Of a DNA stretch of 64,000 nucleotides, positions 26,844 to 36,090 are shown in pieces. Every line of letters starts with the position of its first letter. The stretch's first letter is position 1. The position numbers and the translations under genes are program-made. Source of the stretch: Candidatus Poribacteria bacterium (GTDB taxonomy: Bacteria > Poribacteria > WGA-4E > PCPOR2b); contig JAJECO010000053.1 in NCBI GenBank assembly GCA_022822005.1, positions 1 through 64,000 on the forward strand, in the 5' to 3' direction. The notes under the pieces were generated by a model. That model had not been told where the DNA came from. It saw nothing but the letters and a program-made list of their open reading frames with translations, and did not search any database.

Positions 26844-27641
26844 ATGATAGCGATGCCCATCCTCATATTTGCGCTCGGATTGGCAATCGGCAGTTTTCTG
26901 AATGTGTGCATCTACCGCCTCCCCCAAGGGCTCTCCATCCATTCCCCGCGCCGTTCATTTTGCCCCGAATGTCGAACAACCATTCGCTTCTACGATAACC
27001 TCCCACTCCTGAGCTACCTCTTCCTGAAAGGACGTTGTCGATACTGTGGCACAGAAATTTCAAAGGTCTACCCGTTGGTTGAACTGACGACAGGGATCTT
27101 GTTTCTGGTCTCGCTGTACCGGTTTGGACCGACGCTCGCACTCCTGCACAGTTGTCTGTTCATAGGTTTACTAATCCCCATCGCTTGGATTGATGTACGA
27201 TGGTATATCATCCCAAACGCTATTATTCTTGTTGGGTTGATTGCCGGTACTGTAGTAACTCTCCTCATTGCATTGACTCGCCATGATCTGGGCTATCTGA
27301 TTGATCACCTAATAGGAGCAGTAGCGGGGGGCACCTCAATGGCATTAATTGCGGGTGCGGGATCGCTTGTCTTTCGCAAGCAGGCGATGGGCGGCGGCGA
27401 TATCAAATTGATGATCCTAATTGGACTGTTCCTCGGCGCATGGCCCCATCTGCTGATTGTGATTATGACCTCTGCTATCACCGGTTCACTTGTCGGATTA
27501 TGCCTTATCGTGCTCGGCAAAAGAAGTGGGGGAGGCGGTCGGATACCTTACGGTCCTTTTCTGGTGATTGGTGCAGTCTTAGATATGTTTTGGAGCAGTC
27601 AAATTTGGAATTGGTATTTAAGGCTTATCGGCTGGCAATAG
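26844..27641 (+). CDS. pilD: Prepilin peptidase / N-methyltransferase
   Basis: A 265-residue integral membrane aspartic protease of family A24. It processes type IV prepilins or type II pseudopilins and may N-methylate their new N-terminus. Two Cys-x2-Cys pairs (CPEC and CRYC, near residues 33 and 57) mark the N-terminal zinc-binding loop. The active-site Asp residues are in AWIDVRWYIIPN (near 112) and MGGGDIKLM (near 178). Six or more hydrophobic segments span the membrane. GGAAGGAG precedes the start. No pilin genes are nearby. Confidence 0.92.
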   Translation: MIAMPILIFALGLAIGSFLNVCIYRLPQGLSIHSPRRSFCPECRTTIRFYDNLPLLSYLFLKGRCRYCGTEISKVYPLVELTTGILFLVSLYRFGPTLALLHSCLFIGLLIPIAWIDVRWYIIPNAIILVGLIAGTVVTLLIALTRHDLGYLIDHLIGAVAGGTSMALIAGAGSLVFRKQAMGGGDIKLMILIGLFLGAWPHLLIVIMTSAITGSLVGLCLIVLGKRSGGGGRIPYGPFLVIGAVLDMFWSSQIWNWYLRLIGWQ

Positions 27642-27684
27642 CCAAATGTGCCATCCCACCTACCCGTTTCATTTTTCATCCCAC

Positions 27685-27713
27685 TTTACAGAGATAGAAT
27701 TTAGTGATAAAAT
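27685..27713 (+). promoter_or_regulatory. Sigma-70-type promoter of argB
   Basis: TTTACA (27685-27690) and TAAAAT (27708-27713) are 17 bases apart. Transcription would start near 27720, leaving a leader of about 65 bases to the ATG at 27786. The match is good but not exact. Confidence 0.55.
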
Positions 27714-27785
27714 ATTTCCAAAATCAAGGGGATTATTTAGGGGCAACAGAACTGAACGGTGAAATCAAGAGATAGGAGACTGGCA

Positions 27786-28673
27786 ATGGACGAATTGGTC
27801 AGAAAAGCAGAAATTTTGATCGAGGCGCTGCCCTACATTCAGACTTTCGCTGGAAAAACCATCGTGATAAAATACGGTGGCGCTGCAATGGAGAACGACG
27901 CCCTCAAACATAGTGTGATGCAGGACGTCGTATTGATGAAGTATATTGGCATGAATCCCGTTATCGTGCATGGTGGTGGCAACCAGATTAGCGAATGGAT
28001 GCGGCGAATTGGCAAAGAGGCAGAGTTCGTACAAGGCTTACGGGTCACCGATGCGGAAACCGTTGAAATCGCTGAAATGGTACTCGCGGGAGTAATCAAC
28101 AAAGAAATTGTCTCACTGATTAACCTACACGGTGGGAAAGCCGTTGGGCTTTGTGGCAAGGATGCGAATCTCATCCGCGTGCAGAAGCACTGTCCAGAGG
28201 TCGTCGATGAAAACGGAAATACAACCACTGTGGATATCGGTTTTGTCGGAGAGATTATCGGAGTTAAACCAGATGTGCTCTTCGCTCTGGATCGGGACGG
28301 TTATATCCCGGTGCTCGCACCAAACGGTGTAGGCGACGACGATTGCACATATAACATCAATGCGGATACCATGGCAGGGAAAATAGCTGCCGCGCTGCAG
28401 GCGGAAAAACTGATTTTGCTGACCGATCAACGCGGCATCCTACGAGATCTGGACGATGAATCCACGCTGATATCCAGAATAAGAACGGACGAAATTGAAG
28501 GGTTAATTGCCGATGGAATAATTAGTTCAGGCATGTTACCGAAAATCATGGCATGCGTGACGGCCCTCGAAGGCGAGGTGTGGAAAACACACATTATTGA
28601 CGGTCGAGTTAGCCACGCAATTTTGCTGGAGGTGTTTACGCAATCGGGCATTGGCACTGAGATTCTCGTATAG
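27786..28673 (+). CDS. argB: Acetylglutamate kinase
   Basis: A 295-residue amino-acid kinase that phosphorylates N-acetylglutamate in arginine synthesis. The glycine-rich substrate loop VIKYGGAAM lies near residue 27 and IVHGGGNQIS near 58. Later signatures are NINADTMAGKIAAAL (near 195) and LLTDQRGIL. ATG 27786 with AGGAG at 27774 is preferred to the GTG at 27759, which would add 9 residues. It is convergent with, and 12 bp from, the beta-RFAP synthase-like gene. No other arginine gene is in the window. Confidence 0.93.
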   Translation: MDELVRKAEILIEALPYIQTFAGKTIVIKYGGAAMENDALKHSVMQDVVLMKYIGMNPVIVHGGGNQISEWMRRIGKEAEFVQGLRVTDAETVEIAEMVLAGVINKEIVSLINLHGGKAVGLCGKDANLIRVQKHCPEVVDENGNTTTVDIGFVGEIIGVKPDVLFALDRDGYIPVLAPNGVGDDDCTYNINADTMAGKIAAALQAEKLILLTDQRGILRDLDDESTLISRIRTDEIEGLIADGIISSGMLPKIMACVTALEGEVWKTHIIDGRVSHAILLEVFTQSGIGTEILV

Positions 28674-28685
28674 GCAGCACGAAGT

Positions 28686-29699
28686 CTAAGTGACTTTGAC
28701 CGCTGCACCAACGTTGCTTGCCCGCGTAATAAAGCAGCTGCCGCCTCCCGGCAGCGCTTGGAGAAACGCCTCCGTCTGCTCCTTTAAGACGCACAGGTCC
28801 TCTCCAACGGCAAAAATCGCTGGTCCCCAACTGCTCACCCCTGCGCCCATAGCACCGTTGTCCCGTAAAAAATCGAGAGTCTGTTGCAGAACACCACCTT
28901 GCGCATCAATTTCGACCTTCTTCCAGCCAAAAGTTTGAATCTCATTGATTGCGGCTCCAAAGGCACGACGATCCGCCTCGAAGATTGCTGGCAACAGCTG
29001 GAGGAGGATGAGATGGGAGAGCTGTTCAGCGGTGGATCGAGGTTGGGGGCAGAGGGTTTTGAAAAGTTGGATCTCTGTTTCGCCAGAGATATGCGTGCAG
29101 CGTGGAATCACAATGAGTAGTTCCCAAGCCGGAAAGGGATGACGGAGGAGGAGTGGAGGCGCGGGAACGTTACCCGCTGCGGAAGAAGGCAAGAACGAGG
29201 ATTTTTGGTCGGGATAACGGTGCCCACCATCGAGGATGAACCCACCCCGTTCAAATGCGGTTATGCCGATCCCCGATGTCCCACCGCGCCCAACAACTTC
29301 TGCCAAATCTGCTACGCTCAAGTTTAGGTTGTAGAGCATATTTACCGCTTGGGCAATACCTAAGGCAAGCTGCGTCCCGGAGCCAAACCCGGAATGTGGC
29401 GGAATTTCGGAGACAAGCTGAAGATTGATGCCCGGAAAGCCGTACTCTGCCTGAAGCTTTTCGAGGATGCCTCCCGCTCGTTCTGTGTATTGGGTAGACT
29501 CGATCTGGATCTGATCTGCCGTAGTAGCGACAATTTCAAAATGCGGGTCATTGATTGCGAGACCGATACTCCCGTCGATCCTGCCCAGCGAGCCGTTGAG
29601 ATCAATGAGGGCGAAGTGGAGCCGGGCGGGGGTCCTGATTATAACCAGGTTGCCGTCAGCGTTCATTCGTCTTCGAGAAGTATCTGCCAATCCACTCAT
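28686..29699 (-). CDS. Beta-ribofuranosylaminobenzene 5'-phosphate synthase-like GHMP-family protein
   Basis: A 337-residue protein with the GHMP-kinase fold. The start TPARLHFALIDLNGSLGRID, the glycine-rich HSGFGSGTQLALG and GRGGTSGIGI-TAFERGGFI blocks, and the later FLPSSAAGN and GAMGAGVSSWGP blocks all match the beta-RFAP synthase family. That enzyme joins PRPP and 4-aminobenzoate in the first committed step of tetrahydromethanopterin synthesis. Its start overlaps the ABC ATPase stop by one base (TAATG), so it is translationally coupled to an export operon, an unexpected context. Whether the substrate is the canonical one here is unproven; a related function is possible. Confidence 0.8.
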   Translation of the reverse strand: MSGLADTSRRRMNADGNLVIIRTPARLHFALIDLNGSLGRIDGSIGLAINDPHFEIVATTADQIQIESTQYTERAGGILEKLQAEYGFPGINLQLVSEIPPHSGFGSGTQLALGIAQAVNMLYNLNLSVADLAEVVGRGGTSGIGITAFERGGFILDGGHRYPDQKSSFLPSSAAGNVPAPPLLLRHPFPAWELLIVIPRCTHISGETEIQLFKTLCPQPRSTAEQLSHLILLQLLPAIFEADRRAFGAAINEIQTFGWKKVEIDAQGGVLQQTLDFLRDNGAMGAGVSSWGPAIFAVGEDLCVLKEQTEAFLQALPGGGSCFITRASNVGAAVKVT

Positions 29700-30379
29700 T
29701 AACCTGTCTTTTCATCTCTCTCAATCAATCCATCTCGGATGTGCAGGATGCGTCGGGCATGTGCTGCAACCTCAGGCTCGTGTGTGACCATGATAATAGT
29801 GTTCCCCACTTCGTTTAAGTGGTCAAAAATCGACATAATTTCTCCGCCAGAACGGGTATCAAGGTTTCCCGTCGGCTCATCAGCGAAAATCATAGACGGG
29901 GCGTTCACAAGTGCGCGTGCAATTGCTACGCGCTGGATTTGGCCCCCTGACATCTCATTCGATTTGTGATGAATGCGATCCGCGAGTCCGACAGCTTCCA
30001 ACGCCTCAAACGCTTTGCCTCGCCGATTCTTGCGCCCCAGTCCACTGTAGATGAGTGGTAACTCGACGTTGTGCAGCGCGGTGGTTCGTTGTAAGAGATT
30101 GAATGACTGAAAGACAAATCCGATCTTACGATTGCGAATCTCAGCAAGGCGATTATCCGACAGTTTACCAACCTCTTCCCCTTCGAGATAGTATTCCCCT
30201 TCTGTCGGCTTTGCAAGACAGCCGAGGATATCCATCATCGTGGATTTCCCTGAACCGGAGGGTCCCATAATGGCAATAAATTCACCACTTTCGACGGTAA
30301 ACGTAACACCTCTCAGCGCGTGAACCTGCACATCTCCCATTTCATACACTTTTGTCAGATTACGAACATCAATTAGCAT
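29699..30379 (-). CDS. ABC transporter ATP-binding protein (MacB/LolD type)
   Basis: A 226-residue ATPase. Walker A is GPSGSGKS (near residue 39), the signature [15 protein letters not shown] (near 140) and Walker [12 protein letters not shown] (near 160). The [11 protein letters not shown] start and the FQSFNLL segment are typical of the MacB/LolD group that power export or lipoprotein release. The ATG at 30379 is used because the longer frame reads the preceding coding region. It follows the membrane-fusion gene by 10 bases. No FtsX/MacB-type permease is in the operon. Confidence 0.92.
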   Translation of the reverse strand: MLIDVRNLTKVYEMGDVQVHALRGVTFTVESGEFIAIMGPSGSGKSTMMDILGCLAKPTEGEYYLEGEEVGKLSDNRLAEIRNRKIGFVFQSFNLLQRTTALHNVELPLIYSGLGRKNRRGKAFEALEAVGLADRIHHKSNEMSGGQIQRVAIARALVNAPSMIFADEPTGNLDTRSGGEIMSIFDHLNEVGNTIIMVTHEPEVAAHARRILHIRDGLIERDEKTG

Positions 30380-30389
30380 TGTCGCCTCT

Positions 30390-32378
30390 CTATTTAGTAT
30401 CAGAAACCTTTTTTGTGAGTTGTTCCATAGAGGGAACAAAGACACGGTCTTCCTCGACGAGACCGCTAAGCAACTCAAAATGGGTGTTGTTCCGTTGTCC
30501 GATCTCAATACGGGTCCGAATTCCCTTCTCGTCCTCTTTCTTGTCCTTCTTCTTTTTCTTCCCGGCATCCGCTTTCGACGCTTCTTTGTCAAGCATAACG
30601 AAATATTTCTTTTCGCTCTCGACCTCCGCCTCAAGCCGTTCAATCTTATCCGTCTCAGAGAACAGGACATGCACCTGAGTGGGCCCCGAGCGTAAACCGC
30701 GCGGTGTGCCGTCAAGTAAGATCTCGACATTGCCACGTGCGCTGCCTGGCGAAATCTTACCGACCTTGCCGGAAAACTTCTTCCCAATAAGATTCTGTAC
30801 CTCCACCTCCTGATCAGATTTGAAACGATCTATCGAGTTAGAGGGCACATTGACCTTAACCGTCAACACCTCAGAATCGATCACCGAATCAATGGGAAGT
30901 TGGAGAACACTATCCTCTTCCATGACAATGATGTCTACATCCGCTGACATACCGGGCAGAAGTTCGGGAGGCGATCCAACCACTTCGATCACGACCTCAA
31001 AGGTAATCGTGCCATCTCCTTGTTGACCTCCCCGTGGATCAGGTGTATACGCACTCGGTGCGATCTCGCTGACTCTGCCGGCAAAGACCTTATCGCGGTA
31101 AGCATCAACGCGGATTTCTACCCTCTGTCCCAGTTCGATCTTAGCAATATCCACTTCGTTGATCCGCGTTTTGACAACCATTCTGGAGAGATCTGCAATG
31201 GCCAAGACAGCGGGACCTTGCGAAAAAGCAGAACGACCGGAGGTGACAATCTCGCCCTCCTCAACGTTAAGGCGCGTAATCGTTCCTGACATCGGTGCGA
31301 CAACGGTTGTCCAAGTAACACGTTCTTGCTGGGCTTTCAGGGTACTATCCGCTTCCAGGAGCGCTGCTGCTGCACCGGCCTTCGCATGAACAGTCAGCTC
31401 CTTTTCTTCATCCGTTGTTCCTAAGATCTGTTGAAGTCGAGTATCCGCATTTTCCAACTCGGCGGTCAATTGTTTTCTCTGCGCCTCCTGTGACTCTTTA
31501 ATCGTACCCAGATTCTTTGTATGAAGTTCAAGGGTTACCTGACGGCTTTCAAGCGCCTTTTTCCGGGCATCAATGGTTTCTTGCTCGGATTCAACCGCCT
31601 TAATCTGAGATTCGACATTTTTTTTAGCGGTTTCGTGTTGGGAAAGGGCATTTGCACGGGCTGCTTCCGCTTCTTCAAGCACTCGCTTCGAGACCAATTT
31701 TTTCTCGAACAGTCCCTGATTTCGCTTCAACTCCGATTCAGCCGTCTCAAAAGCGACCTTTGCTGATTCTTCTGTCGCGCGTGCACGCTCAAGTGTGAGA
31801 GCAGCTTGCTCTCGTCCGATTTCGGACTGACGTAGCGAAATTTTGTCCTGCTGAAGTGCGTTTTGCGTTGTGGAAATTTGGGTTTCCGCTTCCGTAACCC
31901 GTTGACGCGTGTTTGCATCCAGCGAATCGAGCGCCGCCCTTGCAGCTGTGACAGCGTTTTGGGCTTGCGTGATTGCACTCTCCTGCTGTTTCTTTGTCAT
32001 TTCAATGCGCAGTGATGCCTGTTCCAGTTGTGCCCGTCGCGCATCTCGATTCGCCGATGCCTGCTTCTTCTGTTCAAGGACCTGCTCATCATCAATTTTG
32101 AGTAATGCCTGTCCTTTTTCAACAACATCGCCCTCTTTGATATAAAGCGCCTCAATCTCTCCTTCGACATTTGAGCGCACATCAACAGAAATCAAGGGTT
32201 CAAGATTACCAGATTCCCTAACTTTGACAATGAATTCACCGCGCCGGACCACCTCTTTTTTTTCGTCCGCGCCCTCATTTTTATCTTTCTTGCCGAATAT
32301 CTTGGTCGCCCCGATGGCAACCACAGCAACAAGAACCAACACACTGATGATAAAAACAATTGTTCGTTTCCTGATCAC
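30390..32378 (-). CDS. Membrane-fusion (periplasmic adaptor) protein with long coiled coil
   Basis: A 662-residue HlyD/MacA-type adaptor. A membrane anchor spans residues 7-26. A lipoyl/barrel-sandwich half-motif [22 protein letters not shown] (near 63-84) is interrupted by a very long helical hairpin of Ala/Glu/Gln-rich coiled coil (about 100-340), and the other half [11 protein letters not shown] follows. It bridges the ABC pump and the outer-membrane channel. The start is GTG (32378), which overlaps the TolC stop (TAGTG). The C-terminal Lys-rich segment ([14 protein letters not shown]) is unusual and could be a flexible tether. Confidence 0.9.
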   Translation of the reverse strand: MIRKRTIVFIISVLVLVAVVAIGATKIFGKKDKNEGADEKKEVVRRGEFIVKVRESGNLEPLISVDVRSNVEGEIEALYIKEGDVVEKGQALLKIDDEQVLEQKKQASANRDARRAQLEQASLRIEMTKKQQESAITQAQNAVTAARAALDSLDANTRQRVTEAETQISTTQNALQQDKISLRQSEIGREQAALTLERARATEESAKVAFETAESELKRNQGLFEKKLVSKRVLEEAEAARANALSQHETAKKNVESQIKAVESEQETIDARKKALESRQVTLELHTKNLGTIKESQEAQRKQLTAELENADTRLQQILGTTDEEKELTVHAKAGAAAALLEADSTLKAQQERVTWTTVVAPMSGTITRLNVEEGEIVTSGRSAFSQGPAVLAIADLSRMVVKTRINEVDIAKIELGQRVEIRVDAYRDKVFAGRVSEIAPSAYTPDPRGGQQGDGTITFEVVIEVVGSPPELLPGMSADVDIIVMEEDSVLQLPIDSVIDSEVLTVKVNVPSNSIDRFKSDQEVEVQNLIGKKFSGKVGKISPGSARGNVEILLDGTPRGLRSGPTQVHVLFSETDKIERLEAEVESEKKYFVMLDKEASKADAGKKKKKDKKEDEKGIRTRIEIGQRNNTHFELLSGLVEEDRVFVPSMEQLTKKVSDTK

Positions 32379-33703
32379 TAGATAACTCCCATCGCCCGCT
32401 GCAAAGCAACTTGCGCAATTTTGTAATCATAAAAAGCTCGGACCTGATTGGTCAAGGCACGCGCAAACTTCGTCTGGGCATTGAGTAGTTCAAGCAGAAT
32501 GGAGAGTTCCTGCTCAAAACGTCCCCGGATAACTTGGAGGCTTAGCTCGGCGTTCCGCACCTGCGTATTAGAGATGTCCACCGCCCTTTCTGCTCGCCGC
32601 AAGTTTAAGTAAGCTTGACGAACGTCGAGGGCAACAGAGCGTTCAAGATCGCTCGCATCCTCACGGACCTGCTCAAGCGATAGCTCCGCCTCCTGAATCC
32701 GCCGTGTCCTGAAACCGCCATCGAAAATTGGAAAATTCAGCGTCGTTCTGACTTCCCAACTTCGGAAGTCCGTGAAATTCTCACGCTCATGGAGGTAATC
32801 ATCGAGATTGACGTTGTAATTATACTCTGCATTGAGTTGGGGCCAACGACTCAACCTTGCCAGCGTCAAGTCCCACTCCAACCGGTTTATTGTTGATTGA
32901 AGTTCCTTAAATTCAGGGCGAGTCTCAAAAGCTCTTTGGATAGCCTCCTCAATAGATAACACTACGGCTTCAATCTGTCCTTTATCCCTATATAGCGCGT
33001 AATCGGTATCTTCAGCAACAGTGATAAGCGTAGCAGGATCTAATCCCATGATCCGGGGCAAGGTTGCCATTGCAATTTCCAGCGCATTCTGATCATTCAG
33101 TAGACTTAGTTCATCGTTTGCTTCCGTGACTTGCGCCGTTGCAACATCAGCTTCAATCTGAATACCCGCCTCAACAAAGGCTCTCACCCGGTTCGTATTC
33201 TCTCGCGATCGTTCCAAGATTTCCAGATCGACCTTTACCAATTCCTGCGCCTTGAGGACGTTATAGTATGCTTGCGTGACCTGAAAAATCAGGTTCTGCT
33301 TTGTCTGTTCGTTGCGATTTAACGTCGCATCACGTCGGTCCTTTGCCTGCGAGAAATTTGCCTCTCTTTGTCCGTTGTCCCACAACGTATACTGGCCGCC
33401 CATACCTAAGTCATAATTCTCACGCTCAAATCCAAAATCCACTGCATCTGAAAAATCGTAACGACCGTTCACGAAAATATCTGGATAGTAGCGGGCACGT
33501 GCGTCTTTGACACGTAAGCCATCGATGGCAAGATTGATGCGCGCATTCCGCATATCGGTGGAATTTTCAACGGCAAGCTGAATACATTGTTCTAAGGTAA
33601 GCGGTTGGGCGAGATCAATCTCTTGTTCTTCTTGGGCAATGGCTGTGAGGGCAACAAGGATTAAGGCACAAGTCAAAACGGACCGCATCCTCCATCGGAT
33701 CAT
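32378..33703 (-). CDS. TolC-family outer-membrane efflux channel
   Basis: A 441-residue protein with a signal peptide (residues 1-23, ending ALTAIAQ) and two outer-membrane efflux repeats. Repeat 1 begins LTLEQCIQLAVENS near residue 35 and repeat 2 near residue 235. Helical stretches with SQAKDRRDATLNRNEQTKQN and AELSLEQVREDASDLERS are the periplasmic alpha-barrel. It would form the exit duct for the pump encoded downstream. It is the first gene of the minus-strand operon TolC, adaptor, ATPase, beta-RFAP-synthase-like protein. The 504-bp gap upstream should hold its promoter. Confidence 0.9.
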   Translation of the reverse strand: MIRWRMRSVLTCALILVALTAIAQEEQEIDLAQPLTLEQCIQLAVENSTDMRNARINLAIDGLRVKDARARYYPDIFVNGRYDFSDAVDFGFERENYDLGMGGQYTLWDNGQREANFSQAKDRRDATLNRNEQTKQNLIFQVTQAYYNVLKAQELVKVDLEILERSRENTNRVRAFVEAGIQIEADVATAQVTEANDELSLLNDQNALEIAMATLPRIMGLDPATLITVAEDTDYALYRDKGQIEAVVLSIEEAIQRAFETRPEFKELQSTINRLEWDLTLARLSRWPQLNAEYNYNVNLDDYLHERENFTDFRSWEVRTTLNFPIFDGGFRTRRIQEAELSLEQVREDASDLERSVALDVRQAYLNLRRAERAVDISNTQVRNAELSLQVIRGRFEQELSILLELLNAQTKFARALTNQVRAFYDYKIAQVALQRAMGVI

Positions 33704-34207
33704 TCTAATCTCCTATCGGTTATTTATATTAATTTGTTTCGTTCGGACAGAAGTAAATTCTGTGAGATTACACTAAATAGATGACATGCAATATTTTTGC
33801 CACTGACTTTGTAGTATATGCCTGTAGTTGATTTGACAGTGATTTTTGACGGAATTCAAGGTCGAAAGTTTAGACTGAAGACAGGAGCCATATCGGTCAA
33901 CCTATTACCGTCAGCATCACTCAGCGGAAAAAGTATCGTTCTCAAGTGAAATGCGATATGCGGTAAGGAGTTTGCCACGGTTTTGAGAATCCCTGTTTTT
34001 CCTTGCAACCTCTTGATAAATTCTGCTAAACTTATTTTGCACTTTGATCCCCAGAAGGCGTGGCTTAAACAGTCAATATTGACCCATGCAAAAGAGCAGT
34101 TTGGTCGGTCAACCTATGATTTACATACGCTCAACCCGAAGTGTAAAGCGCAAAGAGAAACCGAGTTTTTTGGCTTTTGTGTTGCATACTTCGCCACTGT
34201 GGGGTAA
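33704..34207. other. 504-bp gap, no supported gene
   Basis: A 74-codon frame at 33983-34207 ends just before the next ATG, but it has no ribosome site and no recognisable fold, so I leave it out. GAGAAACCGAGTTTTTTGG (34157-34175) is half of the hairpin that appears complete at 56526-56558, a fragment of a dispersed repeat. The promoters of the flanking divergent genes were not identified. Confidence 0.4.
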
Positions 34208-35899
34208 ATGATGAAACAAATTTTAGTATGTATCGTATTTTTTATTGGAGTCTCACTTATCACGATTTCATCGTTAGATGCTCAATTTGTCGATACGAAA
34301 ACTTGGTGGCTGATTGTGAGTCCTGACGCTGACACGCGCTCTCGAAGCAATCTGGATTCGCTGGTTAGATTATTGAAAGAGCGCGGAAAAATTCCGTCGA
34401 ACCATATCCGCCGCATCGAAGGCAGCGAGTGCACCCACGACGGTATCAAGGCTGTCTTGGACGATCTTGATAGTGAGATGCGAGAGGGGGACCACCTCAT
34501 CTTCTACTTTCGTAGCTTTGTTACAAAACCGAGAAGATCAAACTCAATCTCCTTTTTCACATACGGAGCAACGCGGGAAAATTTGGCGGATGCGCTCAAA
34601 GACCGTCAACTAAACGGTTGGCTCCGTGAGCTATCCCCAAATAAGGTGTTCATCATTCTTGACGGTTATACCAGAGATCGGAATTTAATGGCTTACTACG
34701 GCAATCGTGGGATGCCTGGATCCGGAGGGTTTGTATCGATTCAGCGCGCGGCTTTAAGTACAGAGGATCTATTAGCGCAAACGGTATTGGACGTGCTGGG
34801 AACCGACGAAACGGACCTTGATGACAATCGGCAGATCTCGATTGAAGAACTCCATGCAAACCTTACTTCAAATATGGATGAACGCACCTTACCGCTTACA
34901 CAGGGAGTTTTGCTATCGCTGGGAAGGGTCCAAGAGAAGACAATCCTCAAATTAAGCCCAATGCTCAGAATTGTGACGGTGCCTGAGGGTGCCTCCGTCT
35001 CCCTCAACGGACAAGAGATAGGGGTAACGCCGCAACAGCTGACCGAGAATCTCGAACAGGGGACGTTTAGCGTAGAAGTCAGTAAACCGGGATACCTGAC
35101 CCCACCGGCACGTTCCATAGAAATTAAACTGGTTCAGGGAGAGTCGATAAATCTTTTATGGGATTTGGAATCTATCGCTGTTCACGGCAGTGTCGAAGCG
35201 CCCGATGGTGTTCCCCTTGAAGAAGCAGCGGTGTGGATAGATGGAACAGCCTATGAACAGAATCCACTATTCCTCAAAGCAGACGGTCAATATAGACTTT
35301 CTGCCAATGTAGCAGAGGTTACACCCGAAGCAGGTCGATTGGATAAAAAGGTATTAGAGCCGGGTACAACATATACCCTGCGGGCTGCAAGCGGTGCACT
35401 CTATCATGCGGAGGTAAATTTTACACTCGCCTCACACGAGTCCACTGAGCGCAGCCTGACCCTTAGTAAAAAGACGTGGTTTGAAGTCGCTCAAATGCAG
35501 TTCAATCGAAAAGCGTACGAAGACGCAATTGCCGCATTCCAAAATGGTATCGAGGAAACCATCGAATTTCCGCCAATGTCCCCGGAGTTTACCAAATTGC
35601 TCTTCGACTCCTTCTCGGAGGTAGTAGATAAAGTAAACGTCCAAAACATCGCCTACGTCCTCGTAACAGCAAAACTGGCAGATAGACTTAACCTTGAAGA
35701 GAAATCCAAGGTTTATTGGGAACAAGTAAAATCACAGGCGGTAAAAGGTTCTGTATCTTATGAACTTGCAGCAGAGCGATTGCGAGAACTTAATTTGGGA
35801 CGTCGGTTAATGAATATTGGCATTTTGGTCTTATTTATTGTGGTGCTAATATCTGGAGGATACGCTATCCGTAAGGCGATGCGTCGTTCCAAAACATGA
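34208..35899 (+). CDS. Caspase-fold pseudoprotease with PEGA domain and C-terminal membrane anchor
   Basis: A 563-residue protein with a signal peptide (about residues 1-25). A caspase-like (peptidase C14) domain follows (30-230). Canonical FYF-SGHG becomes FYFRSF at 99-104, putting Phe where the catalytic His should be, and canonical LDACHSG becomes LDGYTRD at 151-157, with Tyr154 in place of Cys. The protein should therefore be inactive as a protease. A PEGA domain (about 256-325) with TVPEGASVSLNG follows, then an alpha-helical region and a membrane segment (about 536-555) with a short basic tail. Likely a surface or periplasmic sensing or binding protein; partners unknown. Confidence 0.72.
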   Translation: MMKQILVCIVFFIGVSLITISSLDAQFVDTKTWWLIVSPDADTRSRSNLDSLVRLLKERGKIPSNHIRRIEGSECTHDGIKAVLDDLDSEMREGDHLIFYFRSFVTKPRRSNSISFFTYGATRENLADALKDRQLNGWLRELSPNKVFIILDGYTRDRNLMAYYGNRGMPGSGGFVSIQRAALSTEDLLAQTVLDVLGTDETDLDDNRQISIEELHANLTSNMDERTLPLTQGVLLSLGRVQEKTILKLSPMLRIVTVPEGASVSLNGQEIGVTPQQLTENLEQGTFSVEVSKPGYLTPPARSIEIKLVQGESINLLWDLESIAVHGSVEAPDGVPLEEAAVWIDGTAYEQNPLFLKADGQYRLSANVAEVTPEAGRLDKKVLEPGTTYTLRAASGALYHAEVNFTLASHESTERSLTLSKKTWFEVAQMQFNRKAYEDAIAAFQNGIEETIEFPPMSPEFTKLLFDSFSEVVDKVNVQNIAYVLVTAKLADRLNLEEKSKVYWEQVKSQAVKGSVSYELAAERLRELNLGRRLMNIGILVLFIVVLISGGYAIRKAMRRSKT

Positions 35900-36090
35900 T
35901 GTCGGTTAAATTCTAATGATGATAAAGTGTGGTGAGTAGTTGCTTCTACGGCTTTAGCCCTCATTATACCAAATAACAGATTACATCGGGAAGATCAGGC
36001 GCACCTTCGATTGAGACACATTGACCGCCCTTCAACTTCCCGATCCTTGACGATTTCGGCCACGCCCAAAGCAGCAAAGGGGATGAATTG

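Noticed and set aside
33983-34207. 74-codon frame just before the caspase-like gene
   Set aside because: It ends at the next start but has no good ribosome site and includes a fragment of a dispersed repeat (34157-34175).
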